Below the pieces are notes generated by a model. That model saw only the letters and a list, made by a program, of their open reading frames with translations. It did no database searches and was not told where the DNA came from. From Candidatus Eremiobacterota bacterium (GTDB lineage Bacteria; Vulcanimicrobiota; CADAWZ01; Ess09-12), in NCBI GenBank assembly GCA_031082125.1, contig JAVHLM010000027.1:52890-116889 (forward strand): 64,000 nucleotides of DNA, given 5' to 3'. The position numbers and the translations under genes were made by a program. Of the stretch, positions 9,801-17,075 are shown in pieces; positions within the stretch are counted from its first letter, which is position 1; every line of letters starts with the position of its first letter.

Positions 9801-11528
9801 TTCTTCGTGCCTGCCTTCAGCGGCAAGAAGATTACCTCTCTTATGCCACAGCTCAGGGTGCTCCGGGCTGATGGCAAGAGCGCTGTCAAGTGCTTTTGAT
9901 GCTTCGGCGTTACTGCCGAGGGAAATCAGGGAAGAGGCCTTTTCCATAGTGGCGGAGAGTGATCTCGGGTTGATGGCGATAGCCTGCTTGAAGGCCGTGA
10001 GGGCTTCCCTGTGTCTTCCCATGGAAGCCAGGATTTTCCCCTTGTCGCTCCAGTCAGTGTCCGAGAGCATGTCATCTTTTTCCGGGACTGCGAAAGGCTG
10101 ACCGAAAAGCTCGCCATAGGTTGATTGCAGAGCCTGGTAAAGCGTATTGAAATCATGGTGTCTTGACTGGCGGTCCTTTTCAAGGCATTTCATGGTAATC
10201 TGTGAGAGGGAATCCGGCACATCGGCATTGAAGGCCCTGGGAGGCTCGGGATCTCTGGTGAGATGGCCCAGAATCACTTCGTCGGGATCTTCATGATAGA
10301 AGGGGTTTGTGCCGGTGAGCATGGTGTAGAGGAGCGTCCCGAAAGAATAAATATCGGAAAGAGGGGTCAGGGCTTTCTTATCAGAGAAAAGCTCAGGAGC
10401 GAAGCACGAGAGGACGCTGCAGAGATCGGGCAGCGCCGCGCCCCCTTCTTCATTGTGGCGGGCAAGCGAGATAAGCTTTCCATCAGTAAGCTCGTCGTCG
10501 AAGATTCTCAGGAGACCGTAACCTATGATGCGGGCCACACCGTTCCGCGTGATAACGACGCTCGAGGGAGATAAGCCCATGTGGAGCAGCCCCTTTTTCA
10601 GATATGCATGGTGCATGGCCGCGCAAATCTGGAGAGCATATTCAAGGGAGGTCTTGAGAGGGGGGAGCTCATTTTCCAGCATGCTCTCAAAGCTCCTGGC
10701 CGGCACATACTCGAAAAACACGCAGGGCTCCTTTTCTATTTCCCTTATGGACTTCGCAGCCACGATATTCCGCTGGCTTTCAAGGCTCAGAAGCTCTCTG
10801 CCGTGTTTCAGGAACTTCTGAATGTGACGGCTGTCAGAAAGGAACTTCGTTTTCATGGTGTACATCGTGAAGAGCTGCCCATGCTCCAGGTCAAGCACCG
10901 TGGCCGAGAGATCCATCTTTCCCGGCATCACCTCTATGAGGGCAAACTTGTCCTGAAAAATCGCCCCTGGTTTCCAGCGGTGGAGCTGGTGCGAGTAGGT
11001 GCCCTCCATGCCGTGAGCTTCATCGGGAATCAGCGGGTGGCTTTTGCTGTCAATAAAAGGGAGAGAGCGCTCAAGGGTTTCCCTGCAATAGGCTGCGGCA
11101 TCGTTGAAATTACTGAAGGAAGGGAGAAAAAGGCTGTTCTGATAGAGATAATCCTTAAGAGGCCTGTCGATGCAGGCGGTCGGCACTTCCTGGAGCATTC
11201 TGCAGAGCTGGTGAGCCACGAAGGTGAACTTGTATTCGATGAGATCGCGGGTATTCTTGCCGAGGGAAACAGGGTGAGGAGCCTCGCCCTCAGGCTCTTC
11301 GAATTCAAAAAGCCTCAGGATGAGCTTGAGGCCATCAATAAAATAGAACCCTTCGTCGCCTCTGAGCATGAGAAAGAGCGTGGGAATGTTCTCGTTTTCA
11401 ACATTCTTTATGCGGACTCCGAAAAAGCCCTGCACCTTTTCCCATGAAATATGAAGCTCATGCTCTTCAAGGCTCAGGAAGAGATTGTAAGGTGTGCCCC
11501 GGCACCCGGTGACTCGAGTGAATTTCAT
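6807..11528 (-). CDS. Pseudokinase-TPR giant protein
   Basis: A 1573-residue cytoplasmic protein with three parts. Residues 1-190 are an unrecognised N-terminal domain. Residues about 190-470 have a protein-kinase fold (C-lobe SDIYSFGTLLYTMLTG at 391-406 and APE at 377-379), but the catalytic machinery is gone: no glycine-rich loop, the HRD-to-Asn loop reads HMGLSPSS (316-323), and DFG is GYGL (336-339). From about 490 to 1510 come some twenty-five or more TPR units (for example ALTAFKQAIAINP and ALDSLEKALDLAP), broken by a linker near residues 895-925. It is convergent with pilT. I infer a scaffold that binds kinases or their targets, not an enzyme. Confidence 0.92.
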   Translation of the reverse strand: MKFTRVTGCRGTPYNLFLSLEEHELHISWEKVQGFFGVRIKNVENENIPTLFLMLRGDEGFYFIDGLKLILRLFEFEEPEGEAPHPVSLGKNTRDLIEYKFTFVAHQLCRMLQEVPTACIDRPLKDYLYQNSLFLPSFSNFNDAAAYCRETLERSLPFIDSKSHPLIPDEAHGMEGTYSHQLHRWKPGAIFQDKFALIEVMPGKMDLSATVLDLEHGQLFTMYTMKTKFLSDSRHIQKFLKHGRELLSLESQRNIVAAKSIREIEKEPCVFFEYVPARSFESMLENELPPLKTSLEYALQICAAMHHAYLKKGLLHMGLSPSSVVITRNGVARIIGYGLLRIFDDELTDGKLISLARHNEEGGAALPDLCSVLSCFAPELFSDKKALTPLSDIYSFGTLLYTMLTGTNPFYHEDPDEVILGHLTRDPEPPRAFNADVPDSLSQITMKCLEKDRQSRHHDFNTLYQALQSTYGELFGQPFAVPEKDDMLSDTDWSDKGKILASMGRHREALTAFKQAIAINPRSLSATMEKASSLISLGSNAEASKALDSALAISPEHPELWHKRGNLLAAEGRHEEALDSLEKALDLAPGNSEMQRSRGRVLSLAGRHLEALDYFTMDLEENPLHEETWIAKGETLMAIFQYEEAVKCFRKASEINPGDMEALYHLGSSLSWTGLHHEALEVFQKALTLKAHSLKVRLGMAGCYKGLGDLRRALSIIDHALKIENDNIDLIVAKAQLLEEMVLHSEALRLLTESLHLDAGTTRIKTKIASLNLKMGFYEKAVSLCEEIKKEAGLSGQAKHVSDSALHWIREKSAIVSKISQFNAITLTSPSYELSTFLSIFCSVDDALVYLSLVEETSQDPQVFFTAAQLYFIKGDPGKARHSLRKSMDMGFEVARSKSLLSLIEKSAAEGEKSRGGGILGGLFGKGGREPKGEEWMALMQGLRAFEKGDHKEALRFFSEVLKREPESPGALFYSGKALGALGDNEKAEGCLRLFKEKHPRSPGLYRHLIESAPSHTPRETLEDYHKKMIGFLPSFHLSWMRLVWHYIQHHDEERACLLVTEILRKQMAQWKLPKQSIEYWNLRGFLELYVGRIAEASLCFSESLKLDSSDAAALLGMGKSYEMKSNWTEAANYFGKLSSTGEADITSAYVSAHLAAEGKEYTKALEAMDNALARKPGSSFLVAKKAGILLESGANMEFLNYYRSIQTSDHSGFFSLLRASSFVSSKMYGEAISLLSGALVYDPHNVPLLKGLAVLSIRTGDGKKAAEYLERALASHSLDSGLYLLEGIAGYQEGHYNSALKSFEHSLLVNPHRAQLIYQFIGATCWHLGQQEKAEKYFRQSLEHDRDNAQHWLNLGILYAQSGRGLQALQCIERALRTSDDSFPAHLAKSKILKELGNVSEAEKSISRALYYRPEDLSAGNLRGIILFLMGNYRESLKCFSDLCAREEKNAALCYNCGIAALSVDDHERAQNYFTRSLTLNPRMALPWLGKAALYKITNDYGACTDAMRNAESSDARTYERWRERIEDSRAPQFVLPLEDSFALPFDLPLPESLEFREPLHLLDLLKLDGAF

Positions 11529-12173
11529 TGTGATTCCTTTATCTGAAACAGTTGGCTATTCTCAGCGGATCCCCGGGCTTCTCTCAGTCGGCCCGGGACC
11601 TATGGCCTCCCGGCGATTGCTTTGATGCAGAAAATCCGGGGTTTCAACTCTCCGGCAACAAGGAGGCGGAGAAATTGCTCACCTTGTTCAAAAAAGAACT
11701 CTTAGCCTTATCCCGGGGTGGGAAAATATATCTGCGCCCTTTTGTTATTTCTCTAAAGATGGAGTTCTTCCTGTTGACGGGGCTTCCAATCCCTCTTTCA
11801 AGGATATGACTTGCTCAACCCCCATATGCGAGTTTGAAGCTCCGTAATCCGCTCTCTTTCAGATGCTTTTTTCATCTTTCAGCACCATTCATAGAATTTT
11901 ACCGTGACCATCACCGCCCTCTTCTTCTGGCCCGAGTCCGCGGTGCCCACCTGCAAGTGACCTGGAATTCGGGACAGGGCAGGATCATAAGGCTCACCTC
12001 TTCAAAGAGCCGTAGGTAATGCCCCCGGCCTCCTCTGCGTGCGGCTCCCCGGGACGTGATGGCGAAGTGCAGCGCCGAGGGGATTTCCTGAGGGGTGAGG
12101 TAGAAAAACACCTGGAGTATCTTGAGAAACTCACACGCAAGACCGCATAAGCGGCCCCAGACCAAGCGACCAC
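11529..12173. other. Intergenic stretch with probable gene remnants
   Basis: No intact gene is supported. On the plus strand a frame ending at TAA 12148-12150 closes with an acidic and basic helix (EKHLEYLEKLTRKTA) and is followed 25 bases later by a clean terminator, so it looks like the surviving 3' end of a lost plus-strand gene. On the minus strand 11911-12135 has gene-like codon use but no start. I read the region as decayed coding sequence of unknown origin. Confidence 0.4.
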
Positions 12174-12200
12174 AAGCCCCGGACAGGGGCTTTTTTGTTT
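12174..12200 (+). terminator. Rho-independent terminator
   Basis: A 6-bp perfect stem AGCCCC/GGGGCT with a 5-base loop GGACA is followed directly by TTTTTTGTTT. The T-run is on the plus strand only, so it ends plus-strand transcription, presumably that of the gene remnant stopping at 12150. Confidence 0.8.
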
Positions 12201-12264
12201 CCCCGCATATTGCTCGGCACGCCTTGATAAAACGTTTACACAAATCGAGAAAATGCAATTCTGT

Positions 12265-12456
12265 TCAGGCTACTTTATCGCGGGATTTCATGTCAGGGTT
12301 GTCGCCACCCTGCCACCAGTCTGCAAAGGAGCTCCGTGCCATCTTTTCTTTCAGGTAATCACTCAATGCACCACCATGGAGGTCTTTTATCTCTTCATAA
12401 ATCTTTGCCTGGATCGCATTTTTCATCTGCACGCAGTCAAAGCCCTTATTCTTCAT
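12265..12456 (-). CDS. Small antitoxin-like protein
   Basis: A 63-residue protein starting MKNKGFDCVQMKNAIQ, with a helical, charged middle and a C-terminal SSFADWW motif. It is preceded by a near-perfect Shine-Dalgarno AAGGAGGT eight bases before the ATG, which strongly supports translation. From memory the sequence resembles a widespread family of small proteins often found beside toxin genes, so an antitoxin-like role is possible. No recognisable toxin (RelE, MazF or PIN) follows within several hundred bases, so here it would be an orphan. The longer frame beginning at 12540 lacks a ribosome-binding site. Confidence 0.65.
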   Translation of the reverse strand: MKNKGFDCVQMKNAIQAKIYEEIKDLHGGALSDYLKEKMARSSFADWWQGGDNPDMKSRDKVA

Positions 12457-12778
12457 CAAGGCACACCTCCTTTTCCATAACACGGCAGCTGTCCTCTGCA
12501 AATTCATCATCAAATACTCCGCCGAAGACTGACGTGTCAAGATATAGCAACAAATGCAATCACCGCCTCAATGAGATCCATATCCATTTTACCATGGATA
12601 CCTCCATGGAGCAATGGGCGCACCTGTGTGAGCCTTCCCAGGGGCAGCACTCGGTAAGCGCGAGAGCGCATATTCTCTCCTGTGACAGGAATCATTCAGG
12701 ATGGCAGGTAATTTTATCTCATGGCGGCCCGGGAGCATCACCTCACCTGGGTGATAAGCATAGAGGCCATGGAGACTT
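12457..12778. other. Leader region of kinase B
   Basis: About 320 bases between the antitoxin-like gene and kinase B. I see no gene, no long repeat and no strong promoter match. It must contain the divergent control signals of both genes. Confidence 0.4.
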
Positions 12779-14221
12779 ATGGATAAATCCGATATAATTG
12801 CCGGTAAGTACAAGGTTGTTGAGGTTCTGGGCAGAGGCTCCTACGGGACTGTCTTTCTTGTCGAGGAGCTGAACAGCCCCGGGATAAAGCGGGCGCTCAA
12901 GGTGCTCGATGAAGCAAGGATTCCTGAAGAGGAGCGCAGCCACGTGCTGGAGCTCTTCCGGCGGGAGGCGAAGCTGCTTGCCGATCTGTGCCACCCGGGC
13001 ATCCCCTCCGTCACGGATTTCTTTTCCTCAGGCGGGCTTCACCATATGGTCATGGAATTCATTCCCGGAATGGACCTGGCGGCTCTCAAGGAGGCAAGAA
13101 AAGGCAGGTTAGGCTGTGATGAGGTCCACAGCTGGGCGATTCAGCTCGCGTCAATTCTGGAATACCTCCATAATCAGGAGCCTGATCCCGTCATATTCCG
13201 GGACCTCAAGCCCTCGAACATCATGCTTTCCTCGAGTCTCTATAGAATAATGCTTGTTGATTTTGGAATAGCCCGTTACTTTCATCCCGGGAAGCTCAAG
13301 GACACCCAGTTTCTGGGCACGCCGGGGTTCTCTCCTCCGGAGCAGTATGGCTCAGGCCAGTCAGACCGGAGATCCGACATCTACTCCTTCGGTGCCACCC
13401 TCTACTTCATGCTGACCGATGAGGACATCGCCTCCTTCCATTTCAAGCTTCCCCCTCTCGGGCAGCTGAACAGCTCAGTTCCTCCCAGTCTTGAGAGCAT
13501 CATCATGAAATGCCTTCCGATAAATCCGGGAGAGCGTTACCAGTCAATGACGGAGGTGCTGACGGAATTGGGAATGGTGGAATTCAGCTCCCACTCCAGT
13601 GAGTTCATCCAGGAGCGCTCACAGGAAAGGAGAGCACTGAGCACGGTGCTGTCGAAATTTTTCCTGGGCGGATTTCGTGACGGCATCCTGCATTACCCCT
13701 TCCTGAGTGTGGATGAGCGTAAGATCGGCACTTTCTCGACGGCTGAGTTTTCAGGCATATTGGTGAACTTTATAAGGATAACTATGAATGGAGTGGAGTG
13801 CCACACCGTGGCGCTGGTCACCCTCGAAGGAGCGTCTTTCCCGAAGTTCTTCATGCGGAGAGAATCACTGCTGGATATCAGGTTGTTCTGCGGGGACCCT
13901 GATATCGACTTCAAGGAGAACCCCCGGTTTTCAAAGAGCTTTTATCTTACCGGGCCTGACAGGGAAGGCGTGAAGGATTTTTTCCGCCCCGAGATCATAG
14001 AGGCCTTTGCCGAAAACCCGATGAAGGGCCTCGTGAAAATCGGCTTTCTCGCGGTGCCGGGAATAGACTGGATCGTGGAGGCGGACGGGCCCCACCTCAT
14101 CTTCTATTTCCCGGGAATAGAGTTCCCGAAAAAATTCTGTCAGCAGTTCGTGGAGCACGCCGGCAAGGTCCTCCTCCCCTTTGTGAAAAAGGCTTTGCAG
14201 TCACGGAATACCGGTGGATGA
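12779..14221 (+). CDS. Ser/Thr protein kinase B with unknown C-terminal domain
   Basis: A 480-residue Hanks-type kinase, paralogous to those at 3797-5224 and 52470-53948. Catalytic landmarks fall at the same residue numbers: glycine loop GRGSYGTVF from 18, K41, RDLKPSN with D142, and DFG with D161; FRD replaces HRD. The C-terminal half (about 295-475) carries the shared unknown domain, with conserved phrases such as FMRRESLLDIR, DIDFKENPRFSKSF and PEIIEAFAENPMK. There is no membrane segment. GGAGACTT precedes ATG 12779. A sulfatase-modifying-factor pseudogene starts just downstream on the same strand. Confidence 0.93.
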   Translation: MDKSDIIAGKYKVVEVLGRGSYGTVFLVEELNSPGIKRALKVLDEARIPEEERSHVLELFRREAKLLADLCHPGIPSVTDFFSSGGLHHMVMEFIPGMDLAALKEARKGRLGCDEVHSWAIQLASILEYLHNQEPDPVIFRDLKPSNIMLSSSLYRIMLVDFGIARYFHPGKLKDTQFLGTPGFSPPEQYGSGQSDRRSDIYSFGATLYFMLTDEDIASFHFKLPPLGQLNSSVPPSLESIIMKCLPINPGERYQSMTEVLTELGMVEFSSHSSEFIQERSQERRALSTVLSKFFLGGFRDGILHYPFLSVDERKIGTFSTAEFSGILVNFIRITMNGVECHTVALVTLEGASFPKFFMRRESLLDIRLFCGDPDIDFKENPRFSKSFYLTGPDREGVKDFFRPEIIEAFAENPMKGLVKIGFLAVPGIDWIVEADGPHLIFYFPGIEFPKKFCQQFVEHAGKVLLPFVKKALQSRNTGG

Positions 14222-14379
14222 GCAAAGAGGGACCGACCAGGTTACGCAGTTGCCCCCCGATTCAGGCACCCTTGAAGGCCATGCCCGCGGCATTCACACA
14301 GGGCATTCTGTGCAACGACGCCGCTCATGTCAAGCGGGTCCTCTCTCCCAGGCTGGCCCCAACAACCCCGTCACCCTCT

Positions 14380-14690
14380 CCGACCCCCACCACCTCGCCC
14401 GGCGGCGCAATCAATGAGTTTTGCATGGGCGAGTGCGAGGTGACTAACCTGGAATAGACAACGAAGGCTTCAAGACCTATCCTGCAGGCTATGCGCCGAC
14501 TCCCCACACCCCCGCTTTCGCCGGTGACCACAGGCCCGCAGAAATGATTACGTGGTATTATATGCCGGTGTAATGCAACTGGAAGAGCCAGCAGGCCGGG
14601 ATTGATCCCGGCGAGTAGTGCTATGCCATCACCGCGGCTAAGCCTCTGAACGACACGCCCACGGTGGAATTCAACGCAGGTATGCATCGC
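14380..14690 (+). pseudogene. Formylglycine-generating enzyme (SUMF1) family remnant
   Basis: Family hallmarks survive in two frames. Frame one ends FCMGECEVTNLE followed by TAG at 14455; a -1 shift then gives the second part, including HRPAEMITWYYMPV, a TAA, then CNWKSQQAG. This matches the SUMF1/FGE pattern (MG-x-x-EVTN, then P-V-x-x-V-S-WYDAxAYCNWLS). At least one frameshift and two in-frame stops make it non-functional, and the catalytic C-terminal half is missing. The proline/threonine/serine-rich stretch before it looks like the original linker. The end of the remnant abuts an R2-type core repeat at 14695. Confidence 0.75.
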
Positions 14691-14694
14691 GGGT

Positions 14695-14712
14695 CAGGGG
14701 ACATTCTCCCGG
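14695..14712 (+). repeat. R2 core repeat
   Basis: CAGGGGACATTCTCCCGG, an 18-base near-palindrome, also occurs at 61941-61958 and is the core of the longer R2 copies at 46472, 50701, 54115 and 55394. Here it sits at the 3' edge of the SUMF1 pseudogene, immediately before the DUF4143 gene end. Confidence 0.6.
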
Positions 14713-14725
14713 CGGGCAGGCTGAT

Positions 14726-15979
14726 TCAGATCATCTTTGTCCATGGGATCGCGACAATCTTCTCTCCCAGATATTCCGCCTCGGCTCCTGTGTGGATAAG
14801 AACTCCTGTTTCAGCTTCAGGATACTCCTTCATGAAATGGCGGAGTCCCGCAGTATCCTCAATGCGGGGCCTGCTGGTGTATTTTACCTCTATTGGCAGG
14901 AGAGAGCGCCCATGCTCGACCACAAAATCCACTTCCCGCCCGGAAACGGTCCTCCAGTAGAAAGTTCTGGCGGCAGGCATCATAAGATCGCATTGAATAA
15001 GAATGTGCAGCAGAATCAGTGATTCGAAGTATCCTCCCAGCTCCCTGGATTTCCTGAGCGCGTCAGCGCTGAAGTATCCCCCCAGATAAGCTGCAAGGGC
15101 AGGATCAAGAAAATAATATTTCGGGCTTTTCACAAGCCGGCTCGTGCGATTTCTGTGAAACGATGGGACTCTCTTTAAAAGACAGGTCACTTCCAGAAGA
15201 GTGAGGTATCGATATACGCTGGACTGGCTTATCCCCACATCCCTGGCAATCCCTGTCTGGTTGACCAGTTGTCCGCTCCTCAGCGACAGGGCCTCCATCA
15301 CCCGGCGGAATTCCACCAGGGAATCAACCTGAGAGAGCTGCCTCAAATCTCTCTCCAGGTAGGTGGCAATATATCCTTCCCACCATTGAAGCCATCCTTC
15401 AGGGGATCCGTACTCCATGAGCGCCGGCATGAACCCCCTGGCCATAAGAACGCATGGATCCTCAGCGTGATCCTTTTTTCTTAACGATTCAATTGAGAAG
15501 GTGCCGGCGAGCAGACTGCCTAAAATGCTGTGAAAAGGACGGCTTTCCATCTCAGAGTACGACATCGGGAAAAGGTTGAAATAGACAGCTCTCCCGCTGA
15601 GGCTCTCCGAGACCTTTTCCATGAGCAGCAGATTCGCCGATCCTGAGAGAAGGAACCTGAGCGACCGGTCCCTGTCAACAGCTTCTTTTATGGATGAGAG
15701 TATGGATGGCGTCTTCTGCACTTCATCGATGATAATGCGCTTTTCAGAGATCCAGAGCGAAATCGGCTCCCGGCGTGCCAGGGAAAGAGCCGCATAGTCG
15801 TCCATGGTAACGTACTTCCATTCCCGAAAAGCCTTTTCCCTTGTCAGGAGGGTGCTTTTCCCTACCTGGCGGGCACCGGTAAGAACAACCACGGGATGGC
15901 GGCTGACTGCCGATTCGATCCTGGGAGCAAGCAGCCTGTTTTTGTATTTTAATGCAGACTCAGAATGATTGTTATTCAT
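14726..15979 (-). CDS. AAA ATPase with DUF4143 domain
   Basis: A 417-residue protein of the AAA_14/DUF4143 family. It shows Walker A GARQVGKST near the N-terminus, Walker B IIIDEVQ, the sensor-like stretch RFLLSGSANLLL, a winged-helix segment (GIARDVGISQSSVYRYLTLLE), and a C-terminal PD-(D/E)XK-like part (REVDFVVEHGRSLLPIEVKY). Family members are common and mostly of unknown function. The start at 15979 begins the family-like sequence; the upstream extension to 16072 is not conserved in style. There is no Shine-Dalgarno sequence, but a consensus promoter lies just upstream, so the mRNA may be leaderless. A second, distant family member lies at 51090-52268. Confidence 0.93.
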   Translation of the reverse strand: MNNNHSESALKYKNRLLAPRIESAVSRHPVVVLTGARQVGKSTLLTREKAFREWKYVTMDDYAALSLARREPISLWISEKRIIIDEVQKTPSILSSIKEAVDRDRSLRFLLSGSANLLLMEKVSESLSGRAVYFNLFPMSYSEMESRPFHSILGSLLAGTFSIESLRKKDHAEDPCVLMARGFMPALMEYGSPEGWLQWWEGYIATYLERDLRQLSQVDSLVEFRRVMEALSLRSGQLVNQTGIARDVGISQSSVYRYLTLLEVTCLLKRVPSFHRNRTSRLVKSPKYYFLDPALAAYLGGYFSADALRKSRELGGYFESLILLHILIQCDLMMPAARTFYWRTVSGREVDFVVEHGRSLLPIEVKYTSRPRIEDTAGLRHFMKEYPEAETGVLIHTGAEAEYLGEKIVAIPWTKMI

Positions 15980-15986
15980 AATTAGA

Positions 15987-16015
15987 ATTATACCATGAAA
16001 TAGCGGTGAGTTCAA
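15987..16015 (-). promoter_or_regulatory. Sigma-70-type promoter with extended -10
   Basis: On the minus strand, TTGAAC (16010-16015), a 17-base spacer, then a perfect TATAAT (15987-15992) preceded by TGG, an extended -10. The ATG of the ATPase gene lies only 7 bases past the -10, so the transcript would start at or next to the start codon. Confidence 0.75.
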
Positions 16016-16143
16016 CTGTTGCCTGCGCCTCTGGCGGGTTTCAGAAAGAGAGCCACTCAGAACTCTGCGCACTCAAGAAAAGACGCAAATTCAGAATAAG
16101 AGCTTTGCCCATTTTGAGGGAGTTTCAGCTCGCTCTCCCGTCT

Positions 16144-16300
16144 TTTTCCCCGCACTGACGCACCGCTTCCCGGAATTTCGTAGATTTTCGGCCTCCTTCA
16201 CCGCTCTTCACCAGGAACTATTTGGACTTTTCCGGCAATTTATTGTATACTATATGCGGAGGCCGGGGGAAGCCGAAATCAAGCTTCCTGCCCTCCTTGA
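16144..16300 (+). repeat. R1 dispersed element, copy 1, with promoter
   Basis: The copy shares blocks with the one at 32672: CACTGACGCAC, CACCGCTCTTC, then TTGGAC (16222-16227), an 18-base spacer and TATACT (16246-16251), then GCGGAGGCCGGGGGAAGCC. A 6-bp hairpin (GGAAGC at 16268-16273, GCTTCC at 16283-16288) follows in the predicted leader. The element ends about 230 bases before the DinB gene at 16529. The bases between (16300-16480) show a gene-like frame ending KKMISR that I take for a remnant. Confidence 0.75.
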
Positions 16301-16528
16301 CGGCTTCAGGATCCCAGGTGACCTTTCGCCCTCTCTCCGACGAGTTTCATAAGGCAAAGGAGGGCTCCTCATATCTGTTCTTCTTTGCAGAGGCCCTCAA
16401 GAAAGGCTCCGACAATCGACTGCTGAGAATGGAAGACATGGACAAGTATGATACCGTAAAGAAAATGATATCCCGATGAGCCAGCCCTGCCGCAGATGAT
16501 TGTATCTCTTAAAAATCAGGAGGTTACC

Positions 16529-17005
16529 ATGGGCTACTGGAAAGAATTTTTCAACTACTGGCAATTGACTCACCAGGCATTTCTCAACATGGTGAAGCGA
16601 GTTCCCGGGGATGCTCTCGATTTCAGGCCGACACCTGAAAACTATACTTTGAAAGAGCTGCTCCTCCACATCATCGAATGCGAGCGGGAGATGACAGAGG
16701 GGATAAGAAGAGGAGAGCTCAGCGAAGCGTATCTTGAGACCTGTCAACCCCCACCGACGGGCTCTGTCCAGGAGATTTACGAGGCCGCCCGCAAGACCCA
16801 TGAAGAGACTCAGCGCGATTTTTCAGGTCTTTCCGACGATGAGCTGATGAGACCGATCAGGGTGGCCTGGCTGGACAAATCGAATCCTGCCATATCCCTT
16901 CTGATACACGCCTTTGAAGAGCTTCTCCATCACCGCGGTCAGGCCACTCTCTACTTTCGCCTGCTCAAGCTTGATCCGGTCAATATTTACGATTATTCGA
17001 AGTGA
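16529..17005 (+). CDS. DinB-like putative metal-dependent protein
   Basis: A 158-residue four-helix-bundle protein of the DinB/YfiT-like superfamily, whose members bind a divalent metal through three histidines and often act as thiol transferases or hydrolases. Visible ligands are in LLLHIIECE (about H47) and in the C-terminal ELLHHRGQ motif. Length fits the family. The start at 16529 follows a strong AGGAGG; the longer frame from 16496 has no ribosome site. It is probably transcribed from the R1 promoter about 270 bases upstream. A second, only distantly similar DinB protein lies at 22232-22801. The substrate is unknown. Confidence 0.88.
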   Translation: MGYWKEFFNYWQLTHQAFLNMVKRVPGDALDFRPTPENYTLKELLLHIIECEREMTEGIRRGELSEAYLETCQPPPTGSVQEIYEAARKTHEETQRDFSGLSDDELMRPIRVAWLDKSNPAISLLIHAFEELLHHRGQATLYFRLLKLDPVNIYDYSK

Positions 17006-17075
17006 TAGGGTAAAGGAGGAGACGCCCGAAGGGAAATAGTCGCATTTGTCTTTTGTTTTCTCTTCTTTCTTCCAT

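Noticed and set aside
11911..12258. Minus-strand frame of 115 codons
   Set aside because: It runs through a plus-strand terminator hairpin and has no good start; treated as remnant sequence.
16222..16479. ORF starting inside R1 copy 1
   Set aside because: Its first 25 codons are the repeat itself, which also appears in frame in the methyltransferase extension; not a real N-terminus.
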